Assembly (NCBI GenBank): GCA_927362715.1
Contig: CAKMIX010000021.1
Span: forward strand, 1-48,129
Source: an uncultured Clostridia bacterium
GTDB lineage: Bacteria > Bacillota > Clostridia > Oscillospirales > Acutalibacteraceae
Reading direction: 5' to 3'
DNA: 48,129 bases
Shown piece by piece: positions 15,354-24,842 of the stretch; within the stretch, counting starts at the first letter, position 1, and the number at the start of each line of letters is the position of its first letter. The position numbers and the translations under genes were made by a program. Under the pieces are notes generated by a model. It was not told the origin of the DNA, did not search any database, and saw only the letters and a list, made by a program, of their open reading frames with translations.

Positions 15354-17423
15354 ATGAAAGCCTATTCTTCCGAACATATCCGCAACATTGCCGTCGTCGG
15401 GCACGGCGGCAAGGGCAAGACCACGCTTTGCGAAGCGATGCTGTATGTCGCGGGGGCGACCGACCGGCTCGGGCGTGTGGCAGACGGCAACACCGTGCTC
15501 GACTTTGACGCAGAGGAAAAGCGCCGCAAGTCCTCCGTATCCTCCGCCATGGCGGCGATCGAATGGGACAACACCAAGCTCAATATCATTGACGCACCCG
15601 GCCTTTTCGACTTTGAGGGCGGCGTCGCGGAAGCCGTGCGCGCAGCGGAAGCCGTGCTCATCGTCACGTCCGCCGGCTCCGGCGTGGATGTCGGTACGAT
15701 GAAGGCGTTCAAGGCGGCGGAGAAAAAAGGCGCAGCGAAATTTTTTGCCATCACCAAAACGGACTCCGACCACCGCAGCTTTTATAAGACCTTTGACGCG
15801 CTCAAGGAGGTCTACGGCAACAAGCTGTGCCCGACCATCATCCCCTATATGGAGGGCAATCTCGTCAAATGCTATGTCAACCTCATGACGGGCATGGCGT
15901 ATGCGTATGAAGACGGCAAGGCAACACGCGTGGAACTGCCCGACGATCCCGTGATCGCAGATATGACTTCCGCCTTTATGGAGGCGGTCGCCACGACGGA
16001 CGACGCGCTCATGGAAAAATTCTTTGAGGGTGAGGCGTTCACCCCCGAAGAGATCCTCAAGGGCCTTTGCATCGGTATTTTTGACGGCTCGATCTATCCT
16101 GTTTACGCGGTGTCGGGCCTGACGACCGCGGCGGTGGACCAGCTCTTGTACGGGCTTGCGTGGTCCGCGCCCGGCGCTTACGGCTATGCGGGCGAGTACG
16201 CTGCGGATGAAAACGGCGAAGAAGAGATCCTGCCCTGCAACGTCGCAGGGCCTTTGGCGGCAGTGTGCTTTAAGACCGTTGCCGATCCGTTCGTCGGGAA
16301 AATGTCCTTTTTCAAGGTCGTGTCCGGCAAGCTGACTGCGGACAGCGCGGCATATAACCCGCGCACGGGCGAAGCGGAAAAGATCGGCAAGATCATCACC
16401 GTCAAGGGCGCCAAGCAGGAGGATGCCAAAGAGATTATCGCAGGCGACATCGGCGTGCTCACAAAGCTTGCCAAGGTCAAGACCGGCGACACGCTGTGCG
16501 ACCCGAAGAACATCCGCGTCTTAAAAGGCGTCGATTTCCCCGAACCCTGCCTTTCCATGGCGGTCAAGGTCACGAAAAAGGGCGAGGAGGAAAAGGTCGC
16601 CGCAGGGCTTCTGCGCCTGATGGAAGAAGACCCGACCATTCGCTATACCAACAATACCGAGACCCGCGAGCAGGTGCTTTCGGGTATGGGCGAACAGCAT
16701 TTGGATGTCATCGTCTCCAAGCTCAAAAACAAATTCGGCGTAGATGTGACGCTCGAAGTACCGAAGGTCGCCTACCGCGAGACCATCCGCAAGGCGGTCG
16801 AGGCACAGGGGCGGCATAAGAAACAGTCCGGCGGCCACGGGCAGTACGGCGACGTGTGGATCAAATTTGAACCGTGCGACAGCGACGAGCTGGTGTTTGA
16901 GACTGCGGTCGTCGGCGGCAGCGTACCGAAGAACTTCTTCCCCGCCGTTGAAAAGGGCTTGCGCGAATGTGTGGAAAAGGGCTTCGCCGCAGGCTACCCG
17001 ATGGTCGGGCTCAAGGCGACGCTGTACGACGGTTCCTATCACCCTGTGGACTCCTCGGAAATGGCGTTCAAAACGGCGGCATCCCTCGCGTTCAAAAACG
17101 CCATGCCAAAAGCCGACGTGGCGATCCTCGAACCCATCGGCACGCTGACGGCGATCATGCCGGACGACAACCTCGGCGACATCATGGGCGACATCACCAA
17201 GCGCCGCGGCAGGGTGCTCGGCATGGGTCCTGCGGAAGAACCCAAGATGCAGGAGCTTTCCGCCGAGGTGCCCATGGCGGAAATGGGCGATTTCTCAACG
17301 GTGCTTCGCTCCGTGACGGCGGGCAGAGGCAGCTATACGCTTAGCTTTACGCGGTATGAGCAGGCGCCGAAGGACGTGGCGGATAAGGTCATTGCCGAGC
17401 GTGCCGCCGAACGCGCGGAATAA
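15354..17423 (+). CDS. EF-G-like GTPase (EF-G paralog)
   Basis: A 689-residue translational GTPase with the five-domain EF-G layout: G domain, domain II near 290-380, the EF-G III-V part including GGHGQYGDVWIKFEPCD, and the C-terminal GDITKRRGRVLGM. The G motifs deviate from housekeeping EF-G: P-loop GHGGKGKTT at 16-24, DAPGL at 80-84 in place of DTPGH (the catalytic His is Leu), and TKTD at 134-137 in place of NKxD. This is the EF-G-2-like paralog type found beside a canonical EF-G in many bacteria; its role is not well defined. The start at 15354 has AGGAGG 7 nt upstream; the longer ORF from 15177 lacks one and would include promoter sequence. A strong terminator follows. Confidence 0.9.
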   Translation: MKAYSSEHIRNIAVVGHGGKGKTTLCEAMLYVAGATDRLGRVADGNTVLDFDAEEKRRKSSVSSAMAAIEWDNTKLNIIDAPGLFDFEGGVAEAVRAAEAVLIVTSAGSGVDVGTMKAFKAAEKKGAAKFFAITKTDSDHRSFYKTFDALKEVYGNKLCPTIIPYMEGNLVKCYVNLMTGMAYAYEDGKATRVELPDDPVIADMTSAFMEAVATTDDALMEKFFEGEAFTPEEILKGLCIGIFDGSIYPVYAVSGLTTAAVDQLLYGLAWSAPGAYGYAGEYAADENGEEEILPCNVAGPLAAVCFKTVADPFVGKMSFFKVVSGKLTADSAAYNPRTGEAEKIGKIITVKGAKQEDAKEIIAGDIGVLTKLAKVKTGDTLCDPKNIRVLKGVDFPEPCLSMAVKVTKKGEEEKVAAGLLRLMEEDPTIRYTNNTETREQVLSGMGEQHLDVIVSKLKNKFGVDVTLEVPKVAYRETIRKAVEAQGRHKKQSGGHGQYGDVWIKFEPCDSDELVFETAVVGGSVPKNFFPAVEKGLRECVEKGFAAGYPMVGLKATLYDGSYHPVDSSEMAFKTAASLAFKNAMPKADVAILEPIGTLTAIMPDDNLGDIMGDITKRRGRVLGMGPAEEPKMQELSAEVPMAEMGDFSTVLRSVTAGRGSYTLSFTRYEQAPKDVADKVIAERAAERAE

Positions 17424-17448
17424 AACGAAACTTAGCATTTTTAACAAG

Positions 17449-17484
17449 ATATGGGAGTCGGGTTTGTGCCGACTCCCATATTTT
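17449..17484 (+). terminator. Terminator of the EF-G-like gene
   Basis: A 13-bp perfect stem, ATATGGGAGTCGG with CCGACTCCCATAT, around a 7-nt loop, followed by TTTT. It lies 26 nt after the stop and directly before the next promoter. Confidence 0.92.
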
Positions 17485-17505
17485 CGGCGCTGCGCGGATT
17501 TTATT

Positions 17506-17534
17506 TTGCCTTTTTCGGCCGGATGTGCTACAAT
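17506..17534 (+). promoter_or_regulatory. Promoter of the DUF3048 lipoprotein gene
   Basis: TTGCCT at 17506-17511, a 17-nt spacer ending in TGTGC and TACAAT at 17529-17534. The same -10 region TGTGCTACAAT precedes lexA and the EF-G-like gene. Confidence 0.7.
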
Positions 17535-17586
17535 ATAAAAACAGACGAAAACTCACATTGCGCAGAAAAAGGACAGGAACAGAGAA

Positions 17587-18648
17587 ATGAGCAAAAAATT
17601 CGGATTGAAATTGACGGCGGGGCTTTTGAGCGCCGCCTTGGCATTGACGGCGTTTTCCGCCTGCGGCGGGGAGAAAGAGCCTGCCGCCGAGACGACCACC
17701 GCACCCGTGACCGAGGCGGCCGCCGGTCCTGCGAACCCGCTGACGGGGGAGGAAATACGCGCTGAAGCGGTCGGCAAACGCCCCGTGGCGATCATGGTGG
17801 AAAACTCTCCGCAGGCACGCCCGCAGTGGGGTCTGAGCACGCCCGATATCGTGATCGAGGGGCTTGCCGAGGGCGGCATCACACGCATGATGTGGCTGTA
17901 TGCCGATACGGCGGATATTCCAAGCCAGGTCGGCCCCACGCGCAGCGCGCGGCACGATTATGTGGAGCTTGCCGAGGGCTTTGACGCGATCTATGTTCAC
18001 TTCGGCGGCAGCACCTATGCCTATGACACCATAAAAAGCGACGATGTGGACGACATCGACGGCATGTACGACGGTGCCTATTTCGCACGAGATAAGTCCC
18101 GCAACGTCGCCAGCGAGCACACCGCATATACCACCGGCATGAACATTATCGAGGCGATCACCGAAATGGAGATCCGTGAGGAGCTTGCGGACGGCTATGC
18201 GGCGCCGTTTACCTTCGCTTCGGAAAAGCGCACACTGCCCGGGGGCGCGTGCACAAGCATTTTCGCAGAGTTTTCAGACGATTACACACATACGTTCCGT
18301 TACAACGCCGAGGACGGGCTCTATTACAATTATATGAATTCCTCCGAGATGAAGGATGCGAACGGCACGACCATGGCGGTCGCGAATGTGCTGGTGCTGT
18401 ATACGGACGTATCGCGCGTCAGCGGCTCGTCAAGCGGTCATGTGGATTGGGACCTGCAAAGCGGTACGGGCGTGTATGTGTCCAACGGGACGTATCAGAA
18501 CATCCGCTGGTCGAAAGGCACGTCGTCGAACGCCGACGCACCGCTTGTGCTCACCGATGAAAGCGGCGCGGCGCTCGAACTCAACACCGGCAAATCCTGG
18601 ATCGGCTTTGTGCCGACGGCGAACAGCGGCTTGACCGTGATCACCTGA
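17587..18648 (+). CDS. DUF3048-domain lipoprotein (YerB-like)
   Basis: 353 residues. The N terminus MSKKFGLKLTAGLLSAALAL followed by TAFSACGG is a lipoprotein signal peptide with the lipobox Cys near residue 26, so the mature protein is lipid-anchored outside the membrane. A Thr/Ala/Glu-rich linker leads to the DUF3048 domain: RPVAIMVENSPQARPQWGLS, EGGITRMMWLY, VGPTRSARHDYVELAEGFDA and YVHFGGS. YerB-type proteins are widespread in Firmicutes; their biochemical role is unknown to me. The gene is single, with its own promoter and a bidirectional terminator shared with gdhA. Confidence 0.9.
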   Translation: MSKKFGLKLTAGLLSAALALTAFSACGGEKEPAAETTTAPVTEAAAGPANPLTGEEIRAEAVGKRPVAIMVENSPQARPQWGLSTPDIVIEGLAEGGITRMMWLYADTADIPSQVGPTRSARHDYVELAEGFDAIYVHFGGSTYAYDTIKSDDVDDIDGMYDGAYFARDKSRNVASEHTAYTTGMNIIEAITEMEIREELADGYAAPFTFASEKRTLPGGACTSIFAEFSDDYTHTFRYNAEDGLYYNYMNSSEMKDANGTTMAVANVLVLYTDVSRVSGSSSGHVDWDLQSGTGVYVSNGTYQNIRWSKGTSSNADAPLVLTDESGAALELNTGKSWIGFVPTANSGLTVIT

Positions 18649-18670
18649 TTGAAAAAAGAATAACCAAACA

Positions 18671-18699
18671 GCCCCGCAGCACAGAATGTGCTGCGGGGC
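18671..18699. terminator. Bidirectional terminator between DUF3048 gene and gdhA
   Basis: Perfect 12-bp stem GCCCCGCAGCAC / GTGCTGCGGGGC with a 5-nt loop. T-rich stretches flank it on both strands (TTGTTT on plus; TGTTTGGTTATTC on minus), so it can end both convergent genes. Confidence 0.88.
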
Positions 18700-18735
18700 T
18701 TGTTTCATATGCTTTTGCAGGATTGTGCCGGTGCC

Positions 18736-20144
<1,409 letters not shown>

Positions 20145-20204
20145 GTAAACGGAAAAATAAATTCGGTAATTTGAGTAAAAATTTTTTGTGAAAAATGCTA
20201 AATA

Positions 20205-20385
20205 GGCAGCTGTGGCACACGGTTCCAAAGTGTGTTGCTGCCATGTGTTTCAACGCATATAAAAATAGGAAAAGCCCCGGCTGAAACCGGGGCTTTCCCT
20301 ATTGAGGGGTTGCTTGAGGAGGGGGTATAAATACTCAGTCGAAAGGGTTGCGGCACCCTCTCTGTCGAGTACAGCTATAGCATAC
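20205..20385 (-). ncRNA. Structured intergenic region, candidate small RNA
   Basis: The 470 bases between gdhA and lexA hold three strong structures and no believable gene. A hairpin at 20205-20242 (GGCAGC / GCTGCC, inner GCACAC / GTGTGT), a terminator-like hairpin at 20271-20296, and a branched fold at 20332-20371 (TACTC with GAGTA; inner AGGGT with ACCCT). On the minus strand the middle hairpin is followed by a T-rich tail, as expected for a small transcript of ~120 nt ending there. I found no clear promoter, so strand and extent are guesses. A 79-codon reading frame here (20250-20489, minus) looks like chance. Confidence 0.3.
20271..20296 (-). terminator. Terminator-like hairpin between gdhA and lexA
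   Basis: A 10-bp perfect stem AAAGCCCCGG / CCGGGGCTTT with loop CTGAAA. On the minus strand it is followed by CCTATTTTTATATG, making it an intrinsic terminator in that direction. It does not serve gdhA or lexA, which implies a transcript of its own between them. Confidence 0.65.
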
Positions 20386-20486
20386 AGAAAAATTGTGAAT
20401 AAACTGTGAACAAACCGAAAAAAAGAGAAGTTTTTATGGGATTTTGTCAACTTTTTATTTGAAAGAAAATTTTTTTGCAAAAACGC

Positions 20487-20520
20487 CAAACAAATGTTTG
20501 CATTTTCAGAACATTTGTGC
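20487..20520 (+). promoter_or_regulatory. LexA operator candidates
   Basis: CAAACAAATGTTTG (20487-20500) is a palindrome with the AAAC-N4-GTTT layout, and GAACATTTGTGC (20509-20520) fits GAAC-N4-GTKY. Both resemble the Gram-positive SOS box GAAC-N4-GTTC and overlap the -35 and spacer of the lexA promoter, as expected for autorepression. Confidence 0.6.
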
Positions 20521-20526
20521 TACAAT
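20498..20526 (+). promoter_or_regulatory. Promoter of lexA
   Basis: TTGCAT at 20498-20503, a 17-nt spacer ending TGTGC, TACAAT at 20521-20526. Same architecture as the promoters at 15248 and 17506. Confidence 0.72.
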
Positions 20527-20586
20527 AGTGCTGAACAAAGACTATCCCATCGAAAAAACGTACGGAAGCGTTTGAAAGGGGTTCCT

Positions 20587-21177
20587 ATGAATACGATCAA
20601 CAAAACACAAAAGAAGATCTATGAATACCTCATGGAGCGCTGCCGCAGCGGCATTCCACCCTCGGTGCGCGAGATCGGTGCGGCGGTGGGGCTCAAATCC
20701 ACCTCGTCCGTGCAGGCGAATCTCGATGCGCTTGAGGAAGCGGGCTTCATTGAGCGTGATCCGATGCTCAAGCGCTCCATCCGCGTTTTGGGCGAGGCGG
20801 AAAATGTCACGAACGTGCCTCTTTTGGGTACGGTCACGGCGGGTGCACCGATTCTGGCCGTGGAACAGATCGAAAGCTATCTGCCGTACAGCGGGCGCGG
20901 CGCAAAGGACAAAACCCTGTTTGCCCTGCGCGTGCGCGGGGACAGTATGGTGAATGCCGGCATTTTGAGCGGCGATATCGTGATTGTTGAAAAAACGCCC
21001 GCCGCACAGAACGGCGAGATCGTTGTCGCCATGATCGAGGATGAGGCGACGGTGAAGCGCTTCTATAAGGAAAAAGGTCATTTTCGTTTGCAGCCGGAAA
21101 ACGACGCCTATGAGCCGATCATCGTCAACGAAGTCATCATCCTCGGCAAGGTGATCGCCCTTTTGCGGAATTATTAA
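20587..21177 (+). CDS. lexA: LexA repressor, SOS response
   Basis: 196 residues. N-terminal winged helix (SVREIGAAVGLKSTSSVQANLDALEEAGF) and C-terminal S24 self-cleavage domain. The cleavage site is Ala85-Gly86 in TVTAGAPIL, the nucleophile Ser120 in RGDSM and the general base Lys157 in ATVKRFY; all are present, so RecA-stimulated autolysis should work. The start at 20587 has AAGGGG 5 nt upstream. Two SOS-box-like palindromes overlap its promoter, which implies autoregulation. It is followed by a strong terminator and appears monocistronic. Confidence 0.96.
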   Translation: MNTINKTQKKIYEYLMERCRSGIPPSVREIGAAVGLKSTSSVQANLDALEEAGFIERDPMLKRSIRVLGEAENVTNVPLLGTVTAGAPILAVEQIESYLPYSGRGAKDKTLFALRVRGDSMVNAGILSGDIVIVEKTPAAQNGEIVVAMIEDEATVKRFYKEKGHFRLQPENDAYEPIIVNEVIILGKVIALLRNY

Positions 21178-21203
21178 GGGACGGTTTGTCCGTAAAATCC
21201 AAT

Positions 21204-21242
21204 CGGCACGGGAACGCAAAAGCGTCCCGTGCCGGTTTTTTT
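21204..21242 (+). terminator. Terminator of lexA
   Basis: Stem CGGCACGGGA / TCCCGTGCCG around an 11-nt loop that itself contains ACGC...GCGT, followed by a run of seven T. It lies 26 nt after the lexA stop. Confidence 0.92.
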
Positions 21243-21271
21243 GTTTTGCCGGGTTTGCCGTACCCTGTCTG

Positions 21272-21923
21272 TCAAAGCGTCTGCTGCGTTTTGGTGACCT
21301 CCCATGCGTGCCGGAGCGTCAGCACATTGCTGTGCAGGGGGATCGGGATCTCGTTGTACACGTTTGAAACGCCGAACCGTGTTTTCGGCGCGGAGCGCAG
21401 GGTGAGCACGGGATTTTTCCGCAAGTATTCCGCATAATCGCGCAAATACATCACAAACCGCCCGTCGATGTTGAAATAATCGTTGATGAGCGTCGTGCCG
21501 CTGAATACCTGTAAATTTAACCCTTCAAAATCGAATTCCAGACGCACGTCAAAGCGGTTTTCCAATATATTTTCGGGCAGACGCAATTCATAATACGCCC
21601 GCCGCCATGCGCGCAAGCACCCAGTCGCGCATGCCGCTGTCAAAGGGCGCGTCGGGGGAGGGGGTCTCCGGCGCGACGAAGTTGTGAAGCTCCAGCGTTT
21701 CGGCCTCGGTCTTTTTGAGCTTATCCTTCGTTTCGCGGTCTATGTCGCAGAACAGCACGGGCAGCTGCGGATCCGAAAGCGCCGTTTTTACCTCTTCTTT
21801 TAAGTTTACGTCCAGATATTGATCCCAGTCGAACGCCAGCGCCGTATGTAAGCCCTGCTCGGCGTACTCTAAAATAAAGGTCTTGTATGACGTATATCCG
21901 CTTTCGCATATCGACCGACCCAT
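21272..21923 (-). pseudogene. Frameshifted 3' remnant of an unidentified gene
   Basis: Two overlapping minus-strand frames together read like one protein: an upstream part (SYKTFILEYAEQGLHTAL, then a Lys/Glu-rich stretch, ending GMRDWVLARMA) that stops at 21588, and a downstream part (YYELRLPENILENRFDVRLE to the end at 21272) in another frame. The switch is around 21600-21610. The downstream part resembles the C-terminal beta-sandwich of large glycosidases (GH35-like), but only weakly. No convincing start codon, ribosome site or N-terminal domain is present, so this is probably a truncated and frameshifted remnant. The call rests on amino-acid texture and codon use, not on a recognised family. 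Confidence 0.45.
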
Positions 21924-22320
21924 CGGCGAAGCGCGCCGCCTGCCCGCGCATGCGGTCCCCGAACGGTATGAAAAAGCGCCGGCATGGGATTGGGCGCAGG
22001 ACACGGCAAACTTTTTTCTGTACAAAGCCGGCGAGCCGCACACCCGCGCGGCAACGCGGGATTTCCGCTGCCGGCGCGACCGGATCGAGTGGTTCGCAGC
22101 GCAAATGGAAAACGGATACGCCCTGCAAGCGTCTGCGAAGCAAAGCCGGTTCGGCGCAGGGGTCACCTGCGAAAAAGCGGGCGACCGCCTGTGCCTGGTG
22201 CACGGCTGGGGCTACCCGGATCTCCAATGGGGCAATTACACAGGCGACGCCCACCCCTTCCTGCGGCAGCCGCGCTTTGCGTTTTGCCTGCGGCTTTATG
22301 CGGACAGCGTGCATAAATAA
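21887..22320 (+). pseudogene. Small unrecognised ORF, possibly frameshifted
   Basis: From about 21960 to the TAA at 22318-22320 one plus-strand frame has coding-like GC-ending codons and ends just before a terminator: WDWAQDTANFFLYK, then RIEWFAAQMENGYALQ, LVHGWGYPDLQWGNY and FAFCLRLYADSVHK. The best start, an ATG at 21887 preceded by AAAGG, is in a different frame that looks natural for only ~17 residues (MTYIRFRISTDP), so a frameshift near 21935 is likely; alternatively a TTG at 21883 starts the long frame directly. No known domain is recognised. It overlaps the 5' end of the opposite remnant. Confidence 0.35.
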
Positions 22321-22345
22321 TCAAAAAAAGAAAAACGGAAAAACC

Positions 22346-22377
22346 AAAAAAGCGCCGATGCATGCGGCGCTTTTTTT
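22346..22377. terminator. Bidirectional terminator
   Basis: GCGCCG / CGGCGC with loop ATGCATG, extended by an A-run before and a T-run of seven after. It can act on both strands. The next ~435 bases (22378-22814) are very AT-rich, holding only short inverted repeats such as GTCTT/AAGAC near 22665 and the ribosome site of the next gene; I could not place its promoter with confidence. Confidence 0.8.
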
Positions 22378-22814
22378 GACTTTGCGGCAAAGTGCAGGCG
22401 TGTTGGGAAAATGGAAGATATTTTTGGCTTTGCACATTCCAGACGCGGCAAACGGCAAAACAGACCGCAAATGCATACAAATAGCAGAATTTCTAAATAT
22501 ATGGGCATGAAATCGAAAGACTTTTCCTATAGAGCATGATACGATATGTGGTACAAAAGTTATTTCTTTCACAATTTATGGGCGAAATAAATATTTTATT
22601 ATAAATCGTTTTCTTAAAATTTAAACAATCGATAAAAAATACTGATTTCTGCATAAAAATAAAAGGTCTTTTTTAAGACTTCCACAAGCTTTGAAGACGG
22701 ATTTATGCGCTTTATTTTTTACATAAAAAGTCGAAATCCGAAAAAATTCAAACCCATCGTTTTTCACAGGCGGGATCTGTTTCGTCTGTAAAAATAAAAA
22801 AAGGAGAAAAGAAA

Positions 22815-24704
22815 ATGAAAAAAGGAACCAAGCTTTTAAGCGTGCTCCTGGCGTTTGTCATGGTCATTTCGATGTTTGCCGCGACATTCGCCGCTTCCGC
22901 TGCGGATTACTATAAGCCGCATTACACGGAAGAAGTCACGGAGGAAGATGTTTCCTTGATGCTCGGCGACGTGAACACCCTGCTTTCACGGGAGCTGCTC
23001 ACCGGCGACATCATCGAGGAGATCTACAAATTCCTCCCCTCGCTGTCCGCTGTCGTGAACAACGGCAGCCCGTCGGATTCCACCCGGAATGCGGCTTACT
23101 ACAAGGCGGCGCAGCCTGAGCGTTTTGCGGCGCTGCCGGACGGTGAGATCGTGGATGATGTGACGGACGAAAACGGCAACGTTACAACGCCCGGCACATT
23201 CACGACCTTCTTTGAAACGCATCCGATCGTGTGCAGCGATCTGGCAGCGTTCCAGACAGAAATCAACAACATCATCGACCTCGTCGTGATCGACAATGTG
23301 ATGAGCACGATCGTGTTTGCTTTCGTGTTCTTCGGTCAGCAAAACATCCCGCAGGGGCAGGCGCTCGGGGACGGTGTTGACCAGATCTGTGAAGCGCTCG
23401 GCGTGGAGCAGGAAGCGAAGCTGCAGGATCTTCTCGGTATCGGTGCGCAGCTCGGTTCTTTCGACACGGCAGGCACGCGCGTGTATCTGAAGAACGTCGT
23501 CAGCGGTTTGCTTCCCGATCTATCCAATAACCTGATGGCGATCATCCGCAGCATCGCCGATGAAGAAAAAGGTGCGAAGCTGTATGCGGGCATCACTGCG
23601 GTTCTGGAGAACCTGTCCTCTGTTTTGACTGCACTTAGCTCGTCGCTGGCAAGCCTCGGTGTAGATTTGGAAAGCGTCCTTACGACCATCGATGAACTGA
23701 AAAACGGTTTTGCTGCTCTCCCGACCTTGGGCGAAGGCGACACCAAGCGTTTGGACCTCGAAGGCGTTATCGGCCAGCTTGTCCCCTTACTGACGAACTC
23801 GCTTGTGGGCATTGAGCTGAAGATCGTGTTTGTGGACCGTGAAGAGCATGATCCCGAACCGCCCACGCTGACGGATCTCCCGGGCAGCGATCTCGGCGGC
23901 CTTGAAAACGGCATCCAGTTCCGCCATATGCAGCTTGACCGGATCGCAAACTGCGAATCCACGGCGGATGTCATGAAGACCATTTACGATTATCTGTATG
24001 ACAACCTCATTGCGGATCCTACCAACAACGCGCTGCTGACCAGCGTTGTCGGCCTTGCGGGCCTTGTAGGCATCCCGCAGGCGATCGCGGACTTCCTTGA
24101 CGCTGCGCTGGACATGGACAATTCGGAGCTTGCAAACGAGCTCATCCTGATGCTCGCGAACGAAGCGGGGCGCCACGTCCTGACCGCGTATGCGGCAACG
24201 GCGCCCACCTGCACCGAATCCGGCAACACGGCTTACTATATCTGCGAAGCGTGCGGCAAGTGGTTTGCTGATGCGGATGCCACGCAGGAGATCACAGATC
24301 AGAACAGCGTCATCGTTCCGGCGACCGGTCATACGCCCGCTGAGCATTATTATGCGGATCCGGACGGTCACGCCCTGATTTGCGAAACGTGCGGCGTGAC
24401 TTTGGAATCCGGCGCGCATGTGGATGAAGACGGTGACGGCCTTTGCGACGTGTGCGCGTTCGAGATCCCTGCCGAGCCCGAAGAACCGACCGAGCCCGAG
24501 CAGCCGACGGATCCCGAACAGCCCACCCAGCCCGAAGAACCGACCGAGCCCACCACGGGTGCGGACGACGAGACCCCGGTGAAGGATGCCGACATCCCGA
24601 AGACGGGTTCTGCGGCAAGCATCGGCTTCGGCGCGCTGTCTCTGGCAGCTGCCGGCGCGCTGGTCCTGCTGCGTGCCCGCTCGAAGAAGAACGACATCAT
24701 CTGA
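22815..24704 (+). CDS. Cell-wall-anchored surface protein with IPKTG sorting signal
   Basis: 629 residues. A clear signal peptide (LLSVLLAFVMVISMFAATFA, cut near ASAADYY) leads to a ~420-residue helical, hydrophobic-rich domain I do not recognise. Next come two short Cys-pair repeats: TCTESGNTAYYICEACGKWF with DADATQEI, then HALICETCGVTLESGAH with DGLCDVC; such CxxC repeats are common in clostridial surface proteins. A Pro/Glu spacer of PEEPTEPEQPTDPEQP type spans the wall. The end is IPKTG (a variant of LPxTG), a hydrophobic segment and RARSKK, so sortase anchoring is expected. The gene is preceded by AAGGAG and ends in a strong terminator; it is monocistronic. Function unknown; adhesion or cell-surface scaffolding are guesses. 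Confidence 0.85.
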   Translation: MKKGTKLLSVLLAFVMVISMFAATFAASAADYYKPHYTEEVTEEDVSLMLGDVNTLLSRELLTGDIIEEIYKFLPSLSAVVNNGSPSDSTRNAAYYKAAQPERFAALPDGEIVDDVTDENGNVTTPGTFTTFFETHPIVCSDLAAFQTEINNIIDLVVIDNVMSTIVFAFVFFGQQNIPQGQALGDGVDQICEALGVEQEAKLQDLLGIGAQLGSFDTAGTRVYLKNVVSGLLPDLSNNLMAIIRSIADEEKGAKLYAGITAVLENLSSVLTALSSSLASLGVDLESVLTTIDELKNGFAALPTLGEGDTKRLDLEGVIGQLVPLLTNSLVGIELKIVFVDREEHDPEPPTLTDLPGSDLGGLENGIQFRHMQLDRIANCESTADVMKTIYDYLYDNLIADPTNNALLTSVVGLAGLVGIPQAIADFLDAALDMDNSELANELILMLANEAGRHVLTAYAATAPTCTESGNTAYYICEACGKWFADADATQEITDQNSVIVPATGHTPAEHYYADPDGHALICETCGVTLESGAHVDEDGDGLCDVCAFEIPAEPEEPTEPEQPTDPEQPTQPEEPTEPTTGADDETPVKDADIPKTGSAASIGFGALSLAAAGALVLLRARSKKNDII

Positions 24705-24727
24705 TCTTCCTTTCGATAGATAAGTAA

Positions 24728-24769
24728 GACGGCCCCGCGGCATTTGCGCCGCGGGGCCGTCGCTATTTT
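24728..24769 (+). terminator. Terminator of the surface protein gene
   Basis: A 14-bp perfect stem GACGGCCCCGCGGC / GCCGCGGGGCCGTC with a 6-nt loop (24728-24761), then GCTATTTT. It lies between convergent genes and may also stop the AraC gene from the other side. Confidence 0.9.
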
Positions 24770-24842
24770 GACAGATACAGATGTTCGTGAAGTCAAACAT
24801 GGGAGCGCCCTTGCTTTGTCTGATCTGTATTTTGCCTGTTTG

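Noticed and set aside
20250-20489. 79-codon minus-strand ORF between gdhA and lexA
   Set aside because: It reads through a terminator hairpin and two other structures, has no ribosome site and an unnatural composition.
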